Source of the DNA: Reyranella massiliensis 521
Lineage (GTDB): Bacteria > Pseudomonadota > Alphaproteobacteria > Reyranellales > Reyranellaceae
Length of the DNA stretch: 64,000 nt
Assembly (NCBI GenBank): GCA_945862125.1
Contig: CAMAYC010000001.1
Location: forward strand, 1-64,000
Direction of reading: 5' to 3'
Position numbers and translations under genes: made by a program. Within the stretch, counting starts at the first letter, position 1. Every line of letters begins with the position of its first letter. Below, one piece after another: positions 57,232 to 64,000 of this stretch. The notes beneath the pieces were generated by a model. That model did not search any database, was not told the origin of the DNA, and saw only the letters and a program-made list of their open reading frames with translations.

Positions 57232-59311
57232 GGGGCCGCGCCACCGCCAGGCCGACCGTCATCAGGGCAAAGGCATAGGCGATCGCGACCTCGTCCAGCC
57301 GATCGAAGCGCCCGGACGATCCGCCGTGTCCTGCCCCCATGTTTGTTCTGAGGACGACGGGTCCGCCGGAGGTCATGGTGGCCCTGAGGCGGGCGACCCA
57401 TTTGGCGGGCTCCCAGTAGGTGACGCGCGGATCGGTGAGGCCTGCCATGGCGAGGATCGCCGGGTAATCCCTTGAGGCCACGTTGTCGTAGGGCGAATAC
57501 GAGAGGATATGGCGGAACGCCGCCCCGTCGGTGATCGGGTTGCCCCATTCGGGCCACTCGGGCGGCGTGAGCGGCAGCTTGTCATCCAGCATGGTGTTGA
57601 GCACGTCGACAAAGGGTACTTCGGCCACGATGCCGGCGAAGAGTTCGCCGGCCCGGTTGGCGACCGCGCCCATCAGCATGCCGCCGGCGCTGCCGCCATG
57701 GCCGACGATGCGCTTGGCGGACGTGAATTTCGCGGCGATGAGCGCGCGGCCGGCGGCGGCGAAATCGTCGAAGGTGTTCGTCTTCTTGTCGAGCTTGCCG
57801 TCGAGATACCACGACCAACCCTTGTCCGAGCCGCCGCGGATATGGGCGATGGCATAGACGAAGCCACGGTCGACCAGGGAGAGGCGATTGGCCGAGAAGG
57901 AAGCCGGCATCGCCATACCGTAGGAGCCGTAGCCGTAAAGCAGGAGAGGTGCACTGCCGTCGAGCGCGAGACCGCGGCGATACAGGATCGACACGGGGAC
58001 CTCGGCGCCGTCGTGCGACACGGCCATGATCCGCGTCGTGACATAGGCGGCGGGATCGTGGCCGGAAGGAATTTCCTGGCGCTTCCGCAGGGTACGTGCC
58101 CGGCTCACCATGTCGTAGTCGTAGACCTCGGCTGGTGTCGTCATCGACGAATAGGCGAACCGCAAATTCGTCGTGTCGAATTCGTAGCCGCCGACGATGT
58201 CGAGCGAATAGGCCGCCTCGTCGAAGGCGATAAAGTGTTCGGAGCCGTTGCCGAGATCGCGGATCACGATCGAGGGCAGGGCGTTCGCGCGCTCGAGCCG
58301 CACGAGATGGCCGGCGAAAAGCTCCATGCCGAGGATGTAGGTGCCCGGCCGGTGCGGGACCAGTTCGCGCCAGTTCGCACGGCCGGGGGCTGCGAGCGGC
58401 GCTGTGACGATGCGGAAATCGATCGCGCCGCCGTCGTTGGTGAGGATGAAGAGTTCATCGCCACGGTCGGCAACTTCGTAGCGCAAGCCGGTCTGCCTGG
58501 GAGCGACGAGCCGCGGCGTGGCGTCTCTGTCGGACAGATCGATCAGGCTTTGCTCCGAGGTGTCGTGATCGCCGCCGGCGATGATGCAGAAACGGCCGCT
58601 GGCGCTTCTCTCGATGCGCGTGAACCAGCCGATGTCCTTCTCCTCGTAGACGAGGACATCTTCGGACTGCGGAGTGCCGAGACTGTGTCGGTAGACTTTC
58701 AGCGGGCGATGGTTGTCGTCGACCTGGACGTAGAAGAAGAACGTCGAGTCGAGGCCCCAGACAACGCTACCGCCGGTTTGCGTCAGCATGTCGGGAAGGT
58801 CCCGACCGTCGTCCCAGCGCCGCACGCGGAGGGTAAAGAATTCCGACCCGCGCAGGTCGGCGCTCCAGGTTTCCAGCCGATGATCCGGCGAATGCCGTGT
58901 GCCGCCGAACTTGAAGTAGCCGGAGGTCTTCGCCAGTGCATCGCCGTCGAGAATGACCTGGACGTCACCGCCCGCCCGCGGCGAACGGCCGATCTGCTGG
59001 TGCTGGCCGCCCTCGCGAAACCGCCACAGATAGGCGAAAGGTCCGTCCGGCATGGGCACCCCGGAATCGTCCTCCTTGATGCGTCCGCGCATTTCCGCGA
59101 CCAGCGTCTTCTGCAGAGCCTGTGTCGGCGCCAGAAGGGCTTCGGCGTAGCGGTTCTCGGCTTCGAGATAGTCCCTTATGTCGGGATCGAGCAGCGACGG
59201 TTCGCGCAGCACCTGCTGCCATCGCTCGTCCTTCAGCCAGGCATAGTCGTCGGCAATGGTGACGCCATGCAGCGTGCGCTGCGACGGTCGTCGCGGCGCA
59301 CGGGGTGGCAG
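57200..59311 (-). CDS. S9 family prolyl oligopeptidase (oligopeptidase B-like)
   Basis: GRRIVGHGGSAGGMLMG-type serine motif (RIVGHGGSAGGMLMGAVANRAGELFAGIVAEVPFVDVLNTM); N-terminus LHGVTIADDYAWLKDERWQQVLREP extends upstream of the track start; CTG start proposed. Confidence 0.85.
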   Translation of the reverse strand: MPPRAPRRPSQRTLHGVTIADDYAWLKDERWQQVLREPSLLDPDIRDYLEAENRYAEALLAPTQALQKTLVAEMRGRIKEDDSGVPMPDGPFAYLWRFREGGQHQQIGRSPRAGGDVQVILDGDALAKTSGYFKFGGTRHSPDHRLETWSADLRGSEFFTLRVRRWDDGRDLPDMLTQTGGSVVWGLDSTFFFYVQVDDNHRPLKVYRHSLGTPQSEDVLVYEEKDIGWFTRIERSASGRFCIIAGGDHDTSEQSLIDLSDRDATPRLVAPRQTGLRYEVADRGDELFILTNDGGAIDFRIVTAPLAAPGRANWRELVPHRPGTYILGMELFAGHLVRLERANALPSIVIRDLGNGSEHFIAFDEAAYSLDIVGGYEFDTTNLRFAYSSMTTPAEVYDYDMVSRARTLRKRQEIPSGHDPAAYVTTRIMAVSHDGAEVPVSILYRRGLALDGSAPLLLYGYGSYGMAMPASFSANRLSLVDRGFVYAIAHIRGGSDKGWSWYLDGKLDKKTNTFDDFAAAGRALIAAKFTSAKRIVGHGGSAGGMLMGAVANRAGELFAGIVAEVPFVDVLNTMLDDKLPLTPPEWPEWGNPITDGAAFRHILSYSPYDNVASRDYPAILAMAGLTDPRVTYWEPAKWVARLRATMTSGGPVVLRTNMGAGHGGSSGRFDRLDEVAIAYAFALMTVGLAVARPLTPAAAPSSP

Positions 59312-59324
59312 GCTCGCGGGATGC

Positions 59325-60209
59325 TCAGGCGTAATTGCCGCGCGCCTTGCCGTTGGCGCCCTTGGCCGAAGCCTTGGGCGCGGGCTTCGCTGCTGCCTTG
59401 CCGGGTTTGGCTTTCAGCAGGTTGCGCATGACGGCGCCTTGCGTATCCCACCAGTCGGCCAGGATGCGGACGTCCCAGCCGATGCAGAAGTGCTTTACGC
59501 CCATGTCGAGATAGCGGCCGGCCTGGGCGGGATCGCGCAGCTCGACGCGCGGGTGCAGTCCCTTCTTCAGCGCCATCTTGATGGTCTTGGTCTCGGCCGC
59601 CAGGACCTCGGCATCGCCATACTGGCCGGTCTTGCCGATGCTCATCGAGAAGTCGGAAGCGCCGAACTGGACCATGTCGATGCCGGGCACCGAGAGAATG
59701 CGGTCGAGATCGTCCACGCAGGACTTCTTTTCGACCATGATGGCGATCACCACCTCGTTCAGCGCGTCGACATAGGCGGGCGTGCCGCCTGTGCGCACCG
59801 TGCCGACATCGCGCCGCATGCCGACGCCGAGGCGTCCGCGGCCGCGCGCGCCCTTGGCCATCGTGGTCTCGGCGCGGACTGCATCGACCGCCGCCTTGGC
59901 GTCCTCGACCGAGCGGATGTCGGCGAACAGCACGCTCTGGAAGCCCGCGCCGATCGCCCGCATCGCCTGGTGCGTGTACTGGGTCTGCTCGATCTTGATC
60001 ATGCCCGACATGTTCATGAGCTCGAAGGCGCGGCCGAGATTGTCGAGGTCGTGCATGGTGAAGGGCGCATATTCCGCAGTGAACTCGACATAGTCGTACT
60101 GCTTGGAATGGCCAATCAGCTCGACCAGCGTCGGCCACGCCGACAGGATGTGTGTGCCCACGGTGGGCTTGCCGGCGTCGAGACAGTCGCGGAGCGGATT
60201 GCGGCTCAT
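59325..60209 (-). CDS. HpcH/HpaI aldolase family protein
   Basis: VGTHILSAWPTLVELIGHSKQYDYVEFTAEYAPF; IMVEKKSCVDDLDRILSVPGIDMVQFGASDFSMSIG. Confidence 0.88.
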   Translation of the reverse strand: MSRNPLRDCLDAGKPTVGTHILSAWPTLVELIGHSKQYDYVEFTAEYAPFTMHDLDNLGRAFELMNMSGMIKIEQTQYTHQAMRAIGAGFQSVLFADIRSVEDAKAAVDAVRAETTMAKGARGRGRLGVGMRRDVGTVRTGGTPAYVDALNEVVIAIMVEKKSCVDDLDRILSVPGIDMVQFGASDFSMSIGKTGQYGDAEVLAAETKTIKMALKKGLHPRVELRDPAQAGRYLDMGVKHFCIGWDVRILADWWDTQGAVMRNLLKAKPGKAAAKPAPKASAKGANGKARGNYA

Positions 60210-60268
60210 GAAATTTCCCCCTGAGGTCCAGTTCGGGCTAGTCTGACATCTTGTGTAGGGGGAGTGCC

Positions 60269-61237
60269 ATGTTTCCGACGAGGGATAGTCTGACGATCTG
60301 CTTTGCGCATGCGGCATACCAGATGAAGGACCGGTTCGACGCGCGTGACACCGGGATCAAGAATTTCCAGGTCCGCACCTACGACGAGCTGGTGAAGCGA
60401 ATCGGCGAAGCCGACGTCGTCCTGGCCTCCGGCATGTGGAAGAACGAGGTGATTCCGCACGCCGGCAAGCTCAAGTTCATTCAGTCCATCAGCTCCGGCA
60501 TGGACCAGTATTCCAAGGAATTGCTGGGCGCCAAGGGCATTCGTCTCGCCAGCGCCGCCGGCGTCAACGCTCGCGCCGTGGCCGAGCACGCCATCGCCCT
60601 GATTCTCGCGATCGCCCGGCGCCTGCCCGAGGCGCGCGATAACCAGCACAAGAAGATGTGGCGCGGCATGATCGGAGATCTCGCCCAGCGCGAGGACGAA
60701 CTCGGCGGCAAGACGCTGCTGGTGGTCGGTATGGGCCGTATCGGCAGCCACCTCGCCAAGCTCGCCAAGGCCTTCGACATGAAGGTGGTCGGTATCCGCC
60801 GCGATCCCAAGGCCGGCGCCAACGGCGCCGACTCGATCCACGGCATGGGCGAGCTGGTGAAGTTGGTGCCCGACGCCGATTTCGTGGCGCTCACCTGTGC
60901 GCTGACGCCCGAGACCACTGGCCTGATGAGCGCGGCCGCTTTCGCGGCCATGAAGCCTTCATCGGTGTTCGTGAACGTGGCGCGCGGCAAGGTGGCCGAC
61001 GAGGCGGCGCTGATCGCCACCATGAAGGCCGGCAAGATCTGGGCGGCAGGCCTCGACGTCACGGTCGACGAGCCGTTGCCTGAGAGCTCGCCACTCTGGA
61101 CGATGCCCAATGTATTCATCACACCGCATACGGCGGGCGAGACGCGCGCCTACGAGGACAATGTCATAGACATTCTGATCGAGAACCTCGACCGTCTGTG
61201 GCGGGACGAGAAGACGCTGCGCAACCAGGTACTCTAG
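60269..61237 (+). CDS. D-isomer-specific 2-hydroxyacid dehydrogenase
   Basis: GKTLLVVGMGRIGSHLAKLAKAFDMKVVGIRRDP; SVFVNVARGKVADEAALIATMKAGKIWAAGLDVTVDEPLP. Confidence 0.91.
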   Translation: MFPTRDSLTICFAHAAYQMKDRFDARDTGIKNFQVRTYDELVKRIGEADVVLASGMWKNEVIPHAGKLKFIQSISSGMDQYSKELLGAKGIRLASAAGVNARAVAEHAIALILAIARRLPEARDNQHKKMWRGMIGDLAQREDELGGKTLLVVGMGRIGSHLAKLAKAFDMKVVGIRRDPKAGANGADSIHGMGELVKLVPDADFVALTCALTPETTGLMSAAAFAAMKPSSVFVNVARGKVADEAALIATMKAGKIWAAGLDVTVDEPLPESSPLWTMPNVFITPHTAGETRAYEDNVIDILIENLDRLWRDEKTLRNQVL

Positions 61238-61243
61238 GCTCGT

Positions 61244-63601
61244 CTACTTCTTCTCGTCCTTCTTGGACTCTTCTTCCTTGTCGTCAGCGGCAGGCTTCGC
61301 CGCCGGCTGAACGACAGGCGCCGGAACTGCAGTCGGCAGTGGCACGGCCACCTTCGGCTCGACCGCGACGGGCGGCTTCGGCGGCTGCACCGCGGGAACA
61401 GCGACGGGCGGTACGGCGACGGGCGGGGCGGCAACCGGCGGCGCCGGAATCGACGGCGTTACGGCCGCACCCTTTTCAGGAGCCTTGGTGTCGACTGGCG
61501 GTGGCGTGCGGATGTCGGCCGGACGCGGCGCGGCAGGTGCCGGCTGAGCCTGCGGCGGTGCTGCGGCCTTCGGCACTTCCGGCTTCGCTGGTTCGGCGGG
61601 CTTGGCAGGCTCAGCAGGGGTTGCCCGCTGTGCAGGTGCTGCCGGTGGCGTCGCGGGCTTGGCAGGTTCGGCAGGCGTTGCCCGCTGGGCCGGTGCTGCC
61701 GGCGGCGTCGCAGGTTTGGCCGGCTCGGCAGGCGCTGCCCGTTGAGCAGGCGCTGCCGGAGGCGTCGCGACCGGCGCGCTCGGTGTCTTGATGTCGTTAG
61801 CGGCCGGCGCCTTGGCTTCGGGCGTGGCAGGAGCGGGCGTGACCGGCGCCTTGCCGTCGTCCTTCAGGACAGGCGGGGCGGCGCCGGTGCGCGGCACCAG
61901 GGGCGGTGCAGTGACCTTTGCCTGCGGCGTGGCCGTGGTGTTGGTTGTCGCCGTGCCAGTCGCCGTGCCAGTCGCCGTACCCGTCGCGGGAGTGGTGGCA
62001 GCCGGCGTGGCCGGCGCCGTCGCAAGCTTGGGCCCCGGCGCGGCGGCTTTCGCCGTCGTGGGCTTGGCGAGAGTCGGCATGTCGGCAACGGCTGTCTTGG
62101 CGACCGGCAGGTTGGCGTTGGCACCCGCAGAGGCCTTGGCTTCGGCATCCGCCTTGGCTTTGGCATCCGCCTCAGCCTTCGGATCGGCAACAGGGGCCGT
62201 CGTCGTGGCCGGTGCGGCGCGCGCGGCCGGCGCCGCGACGGGAGCAGCAGCCGGTGCGGTCGCGATCGAGGCGGTGGGCGCCGGCGGCGCCGAGACGGGC
62301 GCAACCGGTGCGGCGGCGATCTGTGCGGGTGTTACCTGCAGTGCCGCTCGTGCGACTGGCTGCGAGCCCACGAAAACGGTGGACGGGACCACGGTCGCGA
62401 AGCGCTGGTTCGCCATCACCGAGTTCTGTCCGGCGATGTAGGCTTCGCGGCGTTGCGCCCGCTGCCAGCGATCTTCCTGCGTCTGTGCTTGGACCTGGTT
62501 GGAGCTGTTGAGGCGGGTGTAGTAGGCGCGGTCGGTGCTGTACGAGGGAACATAAGCCTCGCGCGGCGCGAGCGGAAACCAGCCCACCGGCGAGCTGGCT
62601 TGCGCGGACGTGTTGCCGCCCAGCAGGGCCTGCACGAGTTGGATGCCGCCGATGAAGTTGACCAAGGCGGGCGCATAGACCGGTTGCGCCTCGCGCTGCG
62701 GCGGCACCCAGACCCAGCGATTGTTGCTGTTTGCCCAGCGGCCGTAGTGTGAGGGCGCATAGCCCCAGGGCTGATCGTCGACCCAGGTCCAGCCCCACGG
62801 CTTCACGTAGGACCAATGGCCTTCCTTGTAGGGCTGCCAGCCCGCCGGCACCGAGCGCGGCGTCCAGACGTTGCCGTACTGGCTGTCGTTGCTCCAGCTG
62901 CCGTAGCTGTTGAGATCCTCATAGCCGGTGATACCGGCCGACACATATTGCGACGGCGGATCGTAGTTGATCTGGCGATCGCGGGCGGCCCATGAGGCCG
63001 GCTGCACCGGCGGTGCGGTGTTGAGGGTGCGCAGCTGCAACGCGCCGGTATCGCCGAAGACCTCGGCGACCTGGCCTGCGTTGACCGTCGCGGTCCTGCC
63101 GTCAAGGCTCTGGATCTGCGCCGCGCCGGTGCGGACGCCCAGCCGCGTGGCATCCTGCGTGGAGCCCGCCTCGACGTAATAGTCGCCCTGCTGGCGCAGG
63201 TTGACCGTGCCGCGCGGCGTCACAATCTGATAGGGCGTGTTGGGGTTGAGCGCGAATGTCTTGATGTCGACCCGGCCCTGGCCGACCTGCAGGCGGGTCT
63301 GGTTGTCGTTGATCTCCAGCAGGTTGAGCTGCGTGCTGCCGTCCATGCGCACGCGCGTTCCCGCGACCGAGACTTCGCTACGGGCATTGGGCTCCGTCCA
63401 GATCGAATCACCCGACGTCAGTGGCGTATTGATGACAGCAGGGCTCCAGCCGGCCTGCTCGTCATCGTGGAACGAAACGGTGCCTTCCGTATAGGCCAGG
63501 CGTCCGGCCTGCGAGGGCGGCTCGTTGAGGGCATAGGCGCTGCCGGCAAAGGCTGCGATGCAGAGCGTGGCGCCTATGGCGACGCGAAAGGATTGACCCA
63601 T
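61244..63601 (-). CDS. FecR-domain/DUF6600-like exported protein with Pro/Ala-rich C-terminal half
   Basis: Signal peptide; AYTEGTVSFHDDEQAGWSPAVINTPLTSGDSIWTEPNARSEVSVAGTRVRMDGST; repeated GYEDLNSYGSWSND / WGYAPSHYGRW modules; low-complexity tail. Confidence 0.82.
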   Translation of the reverse strand: MGQSFRVAIGATLCIAAFAGSAYALNEPPSQAGRLAYTEGTVSFHDDEQAGWSPAVINTPLTSGDSIWTEPNARSEVSVAGTRVRMDGSTQLNLLEINDNQTRLQVGQGRVDIKTFALNPNTPYQIVTPRGTVNLRQQGDYYVEAGSTQDATRLGVRTGAAQIQSLDGRTATVNAGQVAEVFGDTGALQLRTLNTAPPVQPASWAARDRQINYDPPSQYVSAGITGYEDLNSYGSWSNDSQYGNVWTPRSVPAGWQPYKEGHWSYVKPWGWTWVDDQPWGYAPSHYGRWANSNNRWVWVPPQREAQPVYAPALVNFIGGIQLVQALLGGNTSAQASSPVGWFPLAPREAYVPSYSTDRAYYTRLNSSNQVQAQTQEDRWQRAQRREAYIAGQNSVMANQRFATVVPSTVFVGSQPVARAALQVTPAQIAAAPVAPVSAPPAPTASIATAPAAAPVAAPAARAAPATTTAPVADPKAEADAKAKADAEAKASAGANANLPVAKTAVADMPTLAKPTTAKAAAPGPKLATAPATPAATTPATGTATGTATGTATTNTTATPQAKVTAPPLVPRTGAAPPVLKDDGKAPVTPAPATPEAKAPAANDIKTPSAPVATPPAAPAQRAAPAEPAKPATPPAAPAQRATPAEPAKPATPPAAPAQRATPAEPAKPAEPAKPEVPKAAAPPQAQPAPAAPRPADIRTPPPVDTKAPEKGAAVTPSIPAPPVAAPPVAVPPVAVPAVQPPKPPVAVEPKVAVPLPTAVPAPVVQPAAKPAADDKEEESKKDEKK
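61620..61766. repeat. 57-bp tandem repeat encoding PPAAPAQRATPAEPAKPAT
   Basis: Unit starts at 61620, 61677 and 61734 (gttgcccgct / gttgcccgct / gctgcccgtt), 57-nt period. Confidence 0.8.
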
Positions 63602-63710
63602 GCTGTTGCTCCTCGATAGGCTCGCGCCGCCTGTCGCTGATGCGGCTCGCCCTCAAGCACAACACGCCAATGACCAGGCGGTTCCATCAGGGAGACAAGA
63701 ATGCCCGTCG

Positions 63711-64000
63711 CAGACCCCAACCGCGTGATCGTCACCGGCGAAAACCCGTTCATCCGCCTCAGCGAAAAGGACGGCGATCCCAATTCAACGGAAGCCAGCT
63801 TCTGGCGAATCCTGTTCTGCCCGGCCGGGCCGGGCCACGTGCTCTATCTCAAGAGCGAGCTGACGCACGGCCGCTGGCGTATCTATTCCGACAACATCGC
63901 CATGGCGCGCTGGCTGCAGCAGACCGTGCAGGGCATGCTCAATCCCGAGCTGAAGGATCTCTCGATCGCCGTGATCGATGCCGAGTTCTCGCGCTCGGGC
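63711..64000 (+). CDS. Hypothetical protein, 3' truncated by window end
   Basis: MPVADPNRVIVTGENPFIRLSEKDGDPNSTEASFWRILFCPAGPGHVLYLKSELTHGRWRIYSDNIAMARWLQQ... open to window edge. Confidence 0.6.

Overview
GC-rich window, probably from an alphaproteobacterium (taxon inferred from gene content and codon usage, not verified). It is densely packed with metabolic operons: the urea ABC transporter urtBCDE; several CaiB/BaiF CoA-transferases; hydantoinase/oxoprolinase subunits; adenine deaminase; a run of SDRs, ADH and MBL hydrolase; an LLM-class monooxygenase; a thiolase/DUF35 pair; a CoxL-type molybdoenzyme subunit; a CIO-type cytochrome bd oxidase; secreted MsrA/MsrB; and others. I see no rRNA, tRNA, CRISPR array, prophage or IS element. 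The strongest hidden item is on the minus strand at 50240..50458. It is a 72-residue SelW/Rdx-family protein (MKVLIEYCGA-U-GYKPQALRVRAHLEKRG...) whose reading frame contains an in-frame TGA at the CxxU position. A 6-bp stem/5-nt loop starts 15 nt downstream of the TGA and fits a bacterial SECIS. The six-frame ORF track misses the gene because the TGA is read as a stop. Other items worth checking: a ~53-bp dispersed repeat in two convergent intergenic regions (4412.., 20921..), one copy followed by a Rho-independent terminator; an unlisted 40-aa DUF2474/CydX-like ORF after the cytochrome bd genes; two genes whose homology suggests CTG starts; and a mesaconyl/2-methylfumaryl-CoA-transferase-like CaiB protein beside a flavin hydroxylase. 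Family names are from recognition of the translated sequence only; no searches were run.
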